In this document: piece by piece, positions 50,924-59,610 of the stretch
Numbering within the stretch: position 1 is the stretch's first letter
How the letters are laid out: every line of letters begins with the position of its first letter
Assembly (NCBI GenBank): GCA_964581465.1
Contig: CAZOOP010000013.1
Coordinates: 18,544 to 82,543, forward strand
Direction of reading: 5' to 3'
DNA: 64,000 nucleotides
DNA from: WJMB01 sp964581465
GTDB taxonomy: Bacteria > RBG-13-66-14
The notes under the pieces: generated by a model
Database searches by the model: none
Seen by the model: the letters and a program-made list of their open reading frames with translations, nothing else
What the model was told of the DNA's origin: nothing
Position numbers and translations under genes: made by a program

Positions 50924-53407
50924 GTGACCCCACCAAACCGAACAGCCGTCCGCCTGTTCATTGCGCTAGCCATCATGGGCGGCTCGGTGTCTTCCCCCGC
51001 CGCGCCCCGGGTAGTTGTCGAGGCCGCCGTCGACGCCGCCTGGACCATCGAGGCCCGGGCCTCCTACGAGCTGATCAACGACACCGCCGAGCCCCGGCGG
51101 GAGTGGTTGTTCAGCTTTCCGACCAACCGCGACGCCGACCCCGGCTTCGTCGGGACCGTCGAGGCGCTGGATCTCTACGCCGATAACGAGCGTGGCCCCT
51201 ACCGCTTCGACGCGCCGGCGGAGCTGCTGGCGGTGAGAACGGCTGGCCGTTCGGCTGGCGACGCTGTGAAATCCTGGAGCCTGACGGGGACCGAACTGAG
51301 TGTCGTGCTCGAAGAGGCCGTTCAGCCCGGCCAGTCCTTGGACCTGGAGCTGCACTGGCGTCAGCCGGTTCCCGAGTTCCGCCATTACTGGGGTCGCAGC
51401 GCCGAGCTCTGTCTGCTGGCCGACTGGTACCCGCTGCCGCGACCGAACCCGGCCCTGGAGCCCAATACCTTCATTCCCGAAAAACCCTGGATCGCCCCGC
51501 CGCCCCTCGAGCATGAGCTGGAGGTCAACCTGACCCCGCCACCGGGTTGGGCCTTGGTCGGCGACGCCGGCGCCGAGGTCCTGCTGCTGCCTGAGGCGCG
51601 TCTCGACGCGGTGGGCACCGAGGTCTGGGAAGGTCGGACGGTGAAGCTGGTCGGCCTGGTCGATGAACCGGCCCCGGACTTCGCCTGGGCGGCGCGCTTC
51701 GAAGAGCTCTTCGCCGACTGGATCGGCGGAGCCCCGCCCCGGCTGATCCTCTCGGCGGATGTTCCCGTCACCGGCAACGAGGCCTATCGTGAAGTCATCG
51801 TCATCGGCGAGGGCAACCGGCCCTGGCTCTGGCGGGCCAACCACCTGCTGCTGGCCCGGCAGATCGTCCGCCGCCGCCTGGAGCGCCCCGACCTCGCCCT
51901 CTCCCTGCTGGAGGCGCTGAGCCAGCGCCTCGCCCGACGTGCCCTCGTCGAAACCCTGGGCGAAGGCCGGGACCTGCTGCCCCATGAGTTTCCCGCCGAG
52001 TTCTTCGATGTCACCCAGCAGCGCTGGAACGAAAACCTTATTTACAGCTACCGCGCCTTCGGCTACCCCGATGATTTCCTGCGCCATGCCGAGCGCCAGC
52101 CCACGCCGGAGCTCTACGACATCGCCGCCCGACGCATCCCCGATGAGCGACTGGCTGAACTCGAGGAGGGCCTGGGCTTCGAACGCTTCCTCACCGCGGT
52201 GCGTTACTTCCTCGGGGGCGCCCTCCCCGACGATCCAGAGCTGCTGCGCGCCTTCGCCGAAGCTGATTCCCGAACGACCGATCAGCAGCAGCCTACCACC
52301 GATGAAGACGAAAACAACGACGACCCCGACACCTGGATCCGCCTGCTGCCCGAGCTTTTCTCACCGGAGCGCTGGACGCTGTCGGTCTCGCCCTTCGGCT
52401 GGCTCGACGAGGACGACAGCCTCTCCCTGGGCTGTGCCCTCTGGGGCCGCCGCGGGGTCTCCCTGGCCCCGATGGAGCTCTGGGGCACCGACGATGTCCT
52501 GCTGGTGGCCAACTACAACCTCGAACACGACGACTACAATCTACTGGCCCAGTACACCACGCCGCTCGCTCCGGGTCCGGGGCGGCCGAGGTTCGGTCTG
52601 GGCGCCTTCGCCCGGCACGACGAGATCGGCGCTCAGGCGCTGCTGAACCTCCAATGGAGCGATTATCCGGGCCACGCCCCGCGCCGTGAGCTGACCCTGG
52701 GGCTCGAATACGCCTGGCTGCGGCCCTTCGTCTCCTACTATCCCAACGGCCTGGAGGGCGACGACGGCCGCCAGCTTTCGGCCTACGCGAGCTTCTTCCT
52801 CGACGGCCGGGGACCACTGGGCGGAGTGCAGTCGCTGACCCGACTCGAATACGCCTTCGATCCACTGCCCGGACTCTCCAGCGATCCGGCGATCGATTAC
52901 TGGCGGCTCTGGCTGGTCAACCAGCTCGAGTACCGCCTGGCGAGCCACCTGCATCACCGTTGGCGACTCACCGTGGGCCAGGTCTTCGGTCACGCCCCGG
53001 CCCAGCGCCTGCCCGAGCTCACCGAGGACAACGTCGAGCCCCAGTACCACCTGCTGCGCCGACCCCAGGCCGCCGAGATGCGCGGCTACAACGATCTCGA
53101 CATCTTCGGCGAGGGAGTCTGCGTCCTTTCGGCGGAGCTGAACACGCCTCTGCTTTGGGGGCTGGAGGCCGGGGTCTTCTGCGATTATGGCGAGGGCGGC
53201 GCGCCTCTCGGCGAGCTCTTCGACACCTTCGACAACTGGCGGGCCTCCGCCGGACCGCTGCTGCGCTGGCGGCTCGCCGGGGCCTCCGTCGAGGCCCACT
53301 TCCCCCTCTGGATCAACCGGCCCTACGATTCCGCGACCCGCCTCGAAGATCCCGCCGCCCCGCGCTGGGATTGGCGGGTGGATCTGGACGCCTCGCTGAG
53401 CTTTTGA
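50924..53407 (+). CDS. M1-peptidase-like (catalytically dead) plus outer-membrane beta-barrel fusion
   Basis: 827 aa from GTG 50924, with GAGAGG 7 bp upstream; the frame is open to 50804 but without a start site. A signal peptide (VRLFIALAIMGGSVSSPAAP) is followed by about 420 residues whose layout recalls the N-terminal and helical domains of M1 aminopeptidases (DTAEPRREWLFSFPTNRDAD; DWYPLPRPNPALEPNTF; an alpha-helical domain from RANHLLLARQIVRRRLERPD), but there is no HExxH or second Glu ligand. After an acidic linker (QQQPTTDEDENNDDPD) come about 340 residues of alternating strands (LTLGLEYAWLRPFVSYY; DYWRLWLVNQLEYRLASHLH) ending in DLDASLSF; the final Phe is the usual BAM-recognition signal. 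Role unknown; probably an outer-membrane or surface protein. Confidence 0.75.
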   Translation: MTPPNRTAVRLFIALAIMGGSVSSPAAPRVVVEAAVDAAWTIEARASYELINDTAEPRREWLFSFPTNRDADPGFVGTVEALDLYADNERGPYRFDAPAELLAVRTAGRSAGDAVKSWSLTGTELSVVLEEAVQPGQSLDLELHWRQPVPEFRHYWGRSAELCLLADWYPLPRPNPALEPNTFIPEKPWIAPPPLEHELEVNLTPPPGWALVGDAGAEVLLLPEARLDAVGTEVWEGRTVKLVGLVDEPAPDFAWAARFEELFADWIGGAPPRLILSADVPVTGNEAYREVIVIGEGNRPWLWRANHLLLARQIVRRRLERPDLALSLLEALSQRLARRALVETLGEGRDLLPHEFPAEFFDVTQQRWNENLIYSYRAFGYPDDFLRHAERQPTPELYDIAARRIPDERLAELEEGLGFERFLTAVRYFLGGALPDDPELLRAFAEADSRTTDQQQPTTDEDENNDDPDTWIRLLPELFSPERWTLSVSPFGWLDEDDSLSLGCALWGRRGVSLAPMELWGTDDVLLVANYNLEHDDYNLLAQYTTPLAPGPGRPRFGLGAFARHDEIGAQALLNLQWSDYPGHAPRRELTLGLEYAWLRPFVSYYPNGLEGDDGRQLSAYASFFLDGRGPLGGVQSLTRLEYAFDPLPGLSSDPAIDYWRLWLVNQLEYRLASHLHHRWRLTVGQVFGHAPAQRLPELTEDNVEPQYHLLRRPQAAEMRGYNDLDIFGEGVCVLSAELNTPLLWGLEAGVFCDYGEGGAPLGELFDTFDNWRASAGPLLRWRLAGASVEAHFPLWINRPYDSATRLEDPAAPRWDWRVDLDASLSF

Positions 53408-53727
53408 TGACGCGGCTTCCAGCTTGGACCTGTTGGGCGTTCATTCACTGTGAAACCCGTGCGCACAACCTCACAGAAACACCCCCGGCGAATGTGGTAC
53501 AGTCAAGGCCGCCTCCGCTTGCATTGAGCGCTTGAACGTCGCCCCCCTTCGTTTCACCGCTTGTTGGTAGTAAGCTGTTCGAACTGGAATGAACCGGGAA
53601 AGCGGCGTCTTCGTAGATAGCGAGAACAGCGTTCCCATCGGCGCTATCGTTTGCTCCGACCCCTCGATAAGCCCGTCAACCACGTAAACCAGGCTTTCAG
53701 ATCAACCCGACCGACCCTGGAAGGCCC
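53408..53727. other. 320-bp intergenic region
   Basis: No gene or clear terminator; a TACAGT at about 53499 could be a -10 box. Confidence 0.4.
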
Positions 53728-54945
53728 ATGCTCTGGGACCTGATCAAGAACGTCTTCGCCCAGATGCGCGCCCACCTGATGCGCAGCATCCTGACGATGT
53801 TGGGGATCATCATCGCGGTGATGACCGTGGTGACGATCCTCTCCCTGGTGGGCGGTCTGGACGCCTTCGTGCGCGAGCAGATCGGCAACCTGGGCGCCAA
53901 CAGCATCATCATCAACCGTATGGGCATCATCAACAGTCATGATGACTGGATGCAGGCGGTCAAGCGGCCCCGGGTGACCCTGGACGACTACGAGGACCTG
54001 ACCCGGCGGATGCGCGGCCGCTACCTCTACGCCTCGCCGCGCATCTTCGCCTACCTGAACCTCAAGGCCGGCAACACAGCGTTGCGCTTCGTGATGAGCG
54101 TGGGCTGCAACGAGCAGATGATCAGCATCAACGAGCGCTCCCTGGAGGCCGGGCGCTACTTCTCCGCCGCCGAAGTGCGCCACAAGCGCAACGTGGCGGT
54201 CCTTGGCTCGGAGATCGCCGAGCAGCTCTACGGCGAGACCGATCCCATCGGCCGCCGGGTCTACATCGGTGGACGCCCCTTCACCGTCATCGGCGTCTAC
54301 GAGGCCCAGGGCACGGTGATGGGCCAACCCACCGACGATTTCATCGAGCTGCCCCACACCAGCCTGACCAAGAGCTTCGGTTCGCGACGCTCCATCGCCA
54401 TCGCCCTGCGCGCCGCCAGCCACGAGGACCTGCAGGAGCTCATCGACACCGCCGAGCGCGAGATGCGGCAGATCCGCCGCCTGGACGCCGGGGAACCCAA
54501 CAACTTCGGCATCATCACCGAGGAGCTGATGCTCTCCACCTTTGAGCAGATGAGCGGGCTGATTTTCGCCGTGATGATCGTCGTCGGCGCCGTCAGCCTG
54601 CTCGTCGGCGGCATCGGGATCATGAACGTCATGCTGGTCTCGGTCTCCGAGCGCACCCGGGAGATCGGCATCCGCAAGGCCGTCGGTGCCACCAACCGCG
54701 ACATTCTGCGCCAGTTTCTCACCGAGGCCGTTGCCATCACCGCCGTGGGCGGGCTGATCGGCATCGGCCTGGGCGCCCTGCTGGGCAACTTCATCGGCGG
54801 TCTGGTCGACCTGCCGGTGAGCATCTCCGTGCTCTCGGTGATCCTCTCGCTGGGCTTCTCCGGCCTGGTGGGGATCAGCTTCGGCATCTTCCCGGCGCTC
54901 AAGGCCTCGCGCCTGGACCCCATCGTCGCCCTGCAAAAGGTTTAG
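53728..54945 (+). CDS. MacB-type ABC transporter permease (FtsX-like), without adjacent ATPase
   Basis: 405 aa from ATG 53728, with GGAAGG 3-4 bp upstream. N-terminal helix (MRSILTMLGIIIAVMTVVTI) and the conserved LTMLGI...IGNLGANSI motif, a MacB periplasmic domain (KRPRVTLDDYEDLTRRMRGR; AAEVRHKRNVAVLGSEIAEQ; DPIGRRVYIGGRPFTVIGV), then three C-terminal helices with LLVGGIGIMNVMLVSVSERT, REIGIRKAVGATNRDI and the ending FGIFPALKASRLDPIVAL. This is the diagnostic MacB/YknZ architecture, which transmits ATPase movement across the membrane to envelope substrates or adaptors. The partner ATPase (MacB-like N-domain) and membrane-fusion protein are not encoded next to it. Confidence 0.92.
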   Translation: MLWDLIKNVFAQMRAHLMRSILTMLGIIIAVMTVVTILSLVGGLDAFVREQIGNLGANSIIINRMGIINSHDDWMQAVKRPRVTLDDYEDLTRRMRGRYLYASPRIFAYLNLKAGNTALRFVMSVGCNEQMISINERSLEAGRYFSAAEVRHKRNVAVLGSEIAEQLYGETDPIGRRVYIGGRPFTVIGVYEAQGTVMGQPTDDFIELPHTSLTKSFGSRRSIAIALRAASHEDLQELIDTAEREMRQIRRLDAGEPNNFGIITEELMLSTFEQMSGLIFAVMIVVGAVSLLVGGIGIMNVMLVSVSERTREIGIRKAVGATNRDILRQFLTEAVAITAVGGLIGIGLGALLGNFIGGLVDLPVSISVLSVILSLGFSGLVGISFGIFPALKASRLDPIVALQKV

Positions 54946-55088
54946 TATTGCTTATGGTTGTTCATGTCCGAATGGCCCACTTGTCATCAACGGGCCGATA
55001 TGTGCTGCAAGCCTTATCGCTCACGGCGGTCAGCCGGTGATCCACCGCTTCGCCCGTCCCCGTCGGGGCTGCTCCCGCGTTTCCAGAA

Positions 55089-55388
55089 GGGATTATCACT
55101 CGCAAAAGAACCAACTCATCCAGCTAATAGTCGCCGCCATTGTCATACCGCTGCTCGGTGGCGATATACCTGGGCTTCTATTGAGTTCCGCCGGAAACCG
55201 GAGGCGGTTGGTTCCGCATCAGCAACCGACCAGGCTGTGAGTGAGGACCTGTTGACGGCGCTCTATTGTTCGCATTAGCAGCTTCGACCGATATTCGCCT
55301 TCGCTGGTTGACGCCCCGCTGAGGACAATCTCCAAGCACCATTCTCGAGGTGGCTTACCTGAGTTGCGAATATGATGTTCGTCTTCTG
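55089..55388 (+). repeat. R3 repeat, copy 2
   Basis: GGGATTATCACTCGC...GAACCAACTCATCCAGCTAATAG, ATCGCCGCCATTGTCAT, CGGTGGCGATATACC, GGTTGGTTCCGCATCAG and TTCGCTGGTTGAC, in the same order as copies at 26197 and 59114. Confidence 0.65.
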
Positions 55389-55685
55389 AGATGATCCATT
55401 CCAGAATCTTGCCTGATCCTTCGCCACAGCTCCTAATCGCCGCAGTTATCCTCCCCGCTACTTTCAAACGGCAGACCCTTACTCGCTTCGCGCGCCTCCG
55501 GAAACCAATGGTCCAGCAAAGCGCACCAAATCAGTCTGAGGTGGTCCGTTTACCATCCGTGACGCTCGGATGGGCCTGGTTGCGCTTATCAGCTTGAACC
55601 CTCTTCGTATCAGCCCCCATCCGCGCTTGCTGAGCGTGTTCCGGGTTGCGGACGGCATCGTCTTGAGCTAACTGACTACACGCGG

Positions 55686-55711
55686 AAATGGCCGCCCACG
55701 GGCGACCATTT
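55686..55711. terminator. Bidirectional terminator
   Basis: 12-bp stem AAATGGCCGCCC / GGGCGACCATTT with one mismatch, flanked by A and T runs. 40 bp after the stop of the minus-strand hydrolase gene. Confidence 0.75.
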
Positions 55712-55751
55712 TGCATTGTTGTTGGAAGCCTTCATACTGGATAAACTTCGG

Positions 55752-56732
55752 CTACTCCACCAGGTAGGTCAGGATGTCCTCGAAGAGGCCGGCGGTGTCT
55801 TTGGGTAAGGAGTGCGCCGAGCCTGGTTCGACGACGAAACGCAGCTCGACGCCGGCGCCTTCCAGGACACCGGCTGCCTCGCGCAGGGACTCCACCCGCT
55901 CGGCGTCGTCCTCCAGGCCGATCCAGAGGTAGCAACGCTGCCCAGCCTCGGCGGCTTCGGCGGCGTATTCGGCCCAGAGCGGGTTCCAGCCTCCAGCCAG
56001 GGGGAAGATTCCGCCAAAGGCCCCGGGGTTGCGCAGGCCAACCCCCAGGCAGACAGCGCCGCCCTGGCTGAACCCGCCCAGCAGCACGCGGCTCTCGTCG
56101 ATACCGTACTCGGTTTCCAGAAGCTCCAGGGTCTCCAACACCCGGGCCTCGGCGCCTTCGATGTCGCTCCAAACGAAGGCCCGGGGGCCGCGGACCTCGT
56201 CGGCGTAGGGGGCGGCGAAGAGGTCGCCCCGCTCGGTGAAGGTTCCGGCGATCTCGTCGCGCAGCAAGGGCTCCGGGCTCCCGCCGTAGCCGTGGAGCAT
56301 GACGACCACGGGATAACCGCTCTCGCCGGTGGGTTCGTTCGGCGGCACAACCTCGGGGGGCCAATTCTTCTCCTGGAGCTCCTCGATGAGCCCAAGAACC
56401 TCAACGATGCGTTGCTGGAAGGCATCGCCGTCTCGGATGGCGTCGAAGTCGGTGTCGTCGATGAAAGAGTAGATGCCCAGCTCGATGGCCCGATCCAGGT
56501 AGAGCAGGGCGCGGTCGGCCTCTCCAATCAGGGCGTAGCAACAAGCGGTGTTGTAGGCCGTGTAGGGGCAGTCGGGGTGGTTGATGTAGTGCTCATCGAG
56601 CAGACGGGCGGCCTCGGCGTAGTCCCCGGCGTCGTACAACTCCATGGCCTCGAGATAGCGGTTGTGCTCCTGCTGGGCGAAAACCAGCGCTGGAAGCAGG
56701 AGCGAGAGCAATAGCGGAAAAAGGCGCTTCAT
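55752..56732 (-). CDS. Secreted alpha/beta-hydrolase (carboxylesterase type) with N-terminal TPR region
   Basis: 326 aa. Signal peptide MKRLFPLLLSLLLPALVFAQ, then about 100 residues of TPR-like helices (LEAMELYDAGDYAEAARLL; TAYNTACCYALIGEADRALL; LDRAIELGIYSFIDDTDFDA). From about residue 140 an alpha/beta hydrolase fold: VVVMLHGYGGSPEPLLRDEI (oxyanion region), nucleophile elbow LLGGFSQGGAVCLGVGLRNP, the strand-5 region GIFPLAGGWNP, a probable acidic residue in LWIGLEDDAERVESL and the catalytic His in VVEPGSAHSLPKD. This matches the phospholipase/carboxylesterase family. The substrate is unknown; export suggests an envelope or extracellular ester. No operon partners. Confidence 0.85.
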   Translation of the reverse strand: MKRLFPLLLSLLLPALVFAQQEHNRYLEAMELYDAGDYAEAARLLDEHYINHPDCPYTAYNTACCYALIGEADRALLYLDRAIELGIYSFIDDTDFDAIRDGDAFQQRIVEVLGLIEELQEKNWPPEVVPPNEPTGESGYPVVVMLHGYGGSPEPLLRDEIAGTFTERGDLFAAPYADEVRGPRAFVWSDIEGAEARVLETLELLETEYGIDESRVLLGGFSQGGAVCLGVGLRNPGAFGGIFPLAGGWNPLWAEYAAEAAEAGQRCYLWIGLEDDAERVESLREAAGVLEGAGVELRFVVEPGSAHSLPKDTAGLFEDILTYLVE

Positions 56733-56865
56733 TTTGGACCTCCCCTGGTTGGGGTAAGCTCATCGTTACTGGACTCCGCTATCTAGGTTACACTTCCTTA
56801 CCCGCCGGTTGCGTTGTTCACGAGATGGTGGTCCAGCAAGTCGAACCGCGCCGGTTCAATAAGAT

Positions 56866-56909
56866 GTTATAATACAGTCCGGTTAGAGTTATAATACAGT
56901 CAGGTTAGA
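56866..56909 (+). repeat. Tandem 22-bp repeat containing TATAAT
   Basis: Two adjacent units of GTTATAATACAGTCNGGTTA + GA, one mismatch between them. Each has a consensus -10 box; no matching -35 was located. Confidence 0.75.
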
Positions 56910-57027
56910 AAAAATGCGCCCTGTCGTATTATTGTTTTTATAAGAACATTATATTTTTATATCCTGATTGGTATACACGAAAAAGGCTTTTCTGTATGCC
57001 TTGTTTATATTATGATAATAAGAATTA

Positions 57028-57378
57028 TGATTATGGAGTTAACATACAGTCGCTTAGCATAGCACCTATCTGCTATTAGAATTATTGTATATTAGTTTGA
57101 CGAATAGCTATAAAGAGTGTTGTTATAATTGGTAATGATGCTATTTAATATCGTTAATCCATATTTTACCTGGTAGACATATAAAACATATCAGGAGTCG
57201 TGACTTCCCGACTCTTAGCGTTCTCTTATGAGCCGGTTAGAACAAGTTAGTATAATATAAGAGAGTCTGGTATTCTGCCACCAGGCAATGCTCGGATAGT
57301 GACAGCTTGGACAGATATAGCCTACATAATAACAGGCTATTGGCCATATATGCCTGTCCAGGTACCTGTAGTTATCCT
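57028..57378 (+). repeat. R2 element, degenerate AT-rich copy
   Basis: Has the R2 core ATCAGGAGTCGTGACTTCCC, GACTCTTAGCG, then GTCTGGTATTCTGCCACCAG, GTGACAGCTT and the end CCTGTAGTTATCC. The left boundary is estimated from the length of other copies. Confidence 0.5.
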
Positions 57379-57389
57379 CTATATAATGA

Positions 57390-57415
57390 CCCCTCAATGT
57401 GAAGTTCCTGAGGGG
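57390..57415 (+). terminator. Hairpin with GTTTT tail
   Basis: 7-bp stem CCCCTCA / TGAGGGG, then CGTTTTC. Upstream on this strand there is no protein gene, so it would end an uncharacterised transcript if used. Confidence 0.45.
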
Positions 57416-57557
57416 CGTTTTCATATCAAATGCAGCATCGTAGAGGTGTTAAGTACTTCAGTACTGATACTAACCTTCCTGTTCTGTCCTTAATCGTTCT
57501 GTTTTCGCCGCTTGAAATCCGCAGCATGGTCGGTGACCCGGTTACGATATACATACC

Positions 57558-58328
57558 CTAGGCGTCAGAGTCGACAGGATCGACGGCGTTATTCGGTCGG
57601 TGGAGTTTACGGCCGAAGAAGCGCCTGAAAAGGCGACTGACGGCGGCGAAGCCATCGCGCAGCGAGGTGCGTAGGGAATCGGCGATGGGCCGCAGCAGGT
57701 AGAAGCGGGTCATGCCGCGCACGATGGTGCGCAAAGCTCCCCGTCGCCAGGTGAACAGACGGGGCAGTAAAGCGCCGCTGCGACTGAGATAGTCCAGGTA
57801 TTCTCCGCCGTAACGCTCGATCAAGGAACGCTCTTCGCGGCCCAGCCTGTACAGGACCAGCGGCAGGGTGAGGACGAGGTTCGCCGGTCCGGCAAGCAGA
57901 TTCCAGACCAGCAGGGGTTGGGCCAGCCCCCAGAGCAGGTGGGAGGCGTACATCGGGTGGCGCAGACGGGCGTAGACGCCCGTAGTCACCAGGTCGGCGC
58001 TCTCCCGCGGCTCGGCTCCCGGGCTCCAGTTGGAGGCCAGGTCGGCGTGGGAGCGCCAGAGCAACCAGGCCGCGCCGAGCATCAGCACCGAACCCACCGG
58101 GACCGCCCAGCGTCCCAGGCTGTAATCGAAGACCGCCAGCCAGTCCGTGGCCGCATAAACAACGGGCAGAACGAACATCCCGGTGAAGGGAAGCAGGGTC
58201 AACAGAAGTCCCGTCAACCCGAACCGACGTTCTCCTTTCCGCGGTCGACTACCCAGGGTGTAGACGACGCGCAGCGCCGTGAGCAGCGCCAGCAGGGCGA
58301 AGTAGACGTAGACGCCGTTGGGTCGCAT
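57558..58328 (-). CDS. Isoprenylcysteine carboxyl methyltransferase-family (ICMT/PEMT-like) membrane methyltransferase
   Basis: 256 aa from ATG 58328. Five or so membrane helices (VYFALLALLTALRVVYTLG; LTGLLLTLLPFTGMFVLPVV; WAVPVGSVLMLGAAWLLWRS; LVLTLPLVLYRLG) and the diagnostic C-terminal SAM-binding region TTGVYARLRHPMYASHLLWG followed by REERSLIERYGGEYLDYLSR, i.e. the RHPxY and E-x-x-L-x-x-x-x-G-x-x-Y motifs of ICMT and phospholipid methyltransferases. After these comes a basic C-terminal tail of about 65 residues. The substrate is probably a membrane lipid or small thiol; bacterial members are largely uncharacterised. Not in an operon. Confidence 0.85.
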   Translation of the reverse strand: MRPNGVYVYFALLALLTALRVVYTLGSRPRKGERRFGLTGLLLTLLPFTGMFVLPVVYAATDWLAVFDYSLGRWAVPVGSVLMLGAAWLLWRSHADLASNWSPGAEPRESADLVTTGVYARLRHPMYASHLLWGLAQPLLVWNLLAGPANLVLTLPLVLYRLGREERSLIERYGGEYLDYLSRSGALLPRLFTWRRGALRTIVRGMTRFYLLRPIADSLRTSLRDGFAAVSRLFRRFFGRKLHRPNNAVDPVDSDA

Positions 58329-58503
58329 CGGGTCGTCCTTGTACTAAAAACGCCTTTGGTCGGAAGCTTCGAGATTATCGGAAGCGGGCAAAGGCAAGCG
58401 GTTGTGATTCTAATACAGCCCGCCGCGCCGGGCAACGGCGGGGTGGGATTGACGATTGCCGGCGACCTCGGCTCGTCGTTCTCACAGGACTGGGTCGAAA
58501 TCC

Positions 58504-58585
58504 GGCTTTGGCACGTTTTTTGCGGAGTCCCGCCGCCCCTGTTCGACCGGTGGGGTCTTCCGTTTGCAAAAAACGTGCCAAAGCC
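58504..58585. repeat. H hairpin, copy 4: 20-bp perfect inverted repeat
   Basis: Arms 58504-58523 and 58566-58585 are exact reverse complements (GGCTTTGGCACGTTTTTTGC), with a 42-bp spacer. Compared with copies 1 and 2, the C-to-T change in TTTCTTGC is matched by G-to-A in the other arm. Confidence 0.8.
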
Positions 58586-58785
58586 TACCCGCTTGAAGAA
58601 CTTGAGGGGCTCGGCGGGGAGTAAGCCGAGGTCGCCGGGGCGTTGGCTGACTGAACGCGGATCGACAAATAACCGCCGCTACATGGGGAGTGGTTTTCTC
58701 GGCCGGTCGTTCAGCCGGAAACAATAAATGAGTCTAGCCCTGCTTCGCGTTTTTTGCTGACTTGTATGATGATAGCTGACAACGG

Positions 58786-59111
58786 CATCATGGAAGGTCT
58801 TAGGACCCAATCAGGCTGATTGGGATAAACCTGCTGGGCCGATATTGACTCCCCGGAAATGCGCCGTATAGAAGCAAGCGCCCATCTTGAATGCCCTTAT
58901 TCCTCGTTATTACAATACTTAAAAGCTAGTGGCAATCTGCGATCAGGGTATATAATCGTCCGCTGATATCTGGGATAGCTGAAGAACAGGCTCCTATTAG
59001 CCGCCACCTCTTTAACTACCTGTCTTCTGACGGATTACAGAGGATCATCACCTCTATTATTAAAAGGGTACAATCACAATCAGATCCGGACTGGGTATAC
59101 GATTCCCTTTT
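58786..59111 (+). repeat. R1 dispersed repeat
   Basis: CATCATGGAAGGTCTTAGGA, CCCAATCAGGCTGATTGGG, CGTTATTACAATACTTAAAA, AGTGGCAATCTGCGATCAGG, AGAACAGGCTCCTATTAG, CGCCACCTCTTTAACTACC and CAATCACAATCAGATCCGGA, in R1 order. Confidence 0.7.
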
Positions 59112-59113
59112 AT

Positions 59114-59458
59114 GAGATTATCATAAGTGCATGAACCGACTCATCCAGTTGATAGATTTTCATTCATTGCTTTATATTTCAAAATCGCCGCCATTGTCAT
59201 TCCTCCGCATTGTCGTAAAAATACATGCAGGTGCTATACACGGGTCTGCCTTGAGATCCGCCGAAAACCCGCGGCTGTTGGTCCCGCATCAGGAGTCGAT
59301 CATGCTGAGGGTTACGGCTCCGCTGAGGACTGTATTATGAATACTTAAGAAGAATCGTTCGCTATCCGCCCGCGCTTGTTAAAAACATCACTGTGGGTTG
59401 TTAACAAGTCTGCTCGAGGTGGCTTTCCCGATTTGCGAGTACATGGTTCGGTTTCTGT
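59114..59458 (+). repeat. R3 repeat, copy 3
   Basis: GAGATTATCATAAGTGC...GAACCGACTCATCCAGTTG, ATCGCCGCCATTGTCATTCC, GTTGGTCCCGCATCAGGAG and the end TTGCGAGTACATGGTTCGGT. It abuts the R1 copy. Confidence 0.65.
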
Positions 59459-59557
59459 TGATGAGCAATTACTTCGAGTGGCAATCCCGATCAGATTGGA
59501 TACGGCTTCTCGGCTCGAGACGAAACGCTGAGGTATCCTTCGCGTCGCCTCTCTAAA

Positions 59558-59583
59558 GCGGCCGGGTCCGAGGACCCGGCCGC
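59558..59583 (-). terminator. Terminator after gatD
   Basis: 12-bp perfect stem GCGGCCGGGTCC / GGACCCGGCCGC with a 2-nt loop; followed on the minus strand by TTTAGAG. 27 bp from the gatD stop. Confidence 0.75.
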
Positions 59584-59610
59584 GCGTTTATCCGTGGTTG
59601 GGCTATCGGC

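Larger units (their letters stand above)
54946..55751. other. 0.8-kb intergenic region
   Basis: R3 at 55089-55388 and a bidirectional terminator at 55686-55711; the rest has no recognised feature. Confidence 0.5.
56733..57557. other. AT-rich island, 0.8 kb
   Basis: 56860-57180 is strikingly AT-rich compared with the whole window. Contains a tandem 22-bp repeat with TATAAT (56866-56909), a degenerate R2 copy (about 57028-57378), and a hairpin at 57390-57415. No open frame looks like a gene. Confidence 0.6.
58329..59610. other. 1.3-kb intergenic region
   Basis: Holds the H hairpin (58504-58585), an R1 copy (58786-59111) immediately followed by an R3 copy (59114-59458), and the gatD terminator. 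No gene supported. Confidence 0.55.
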
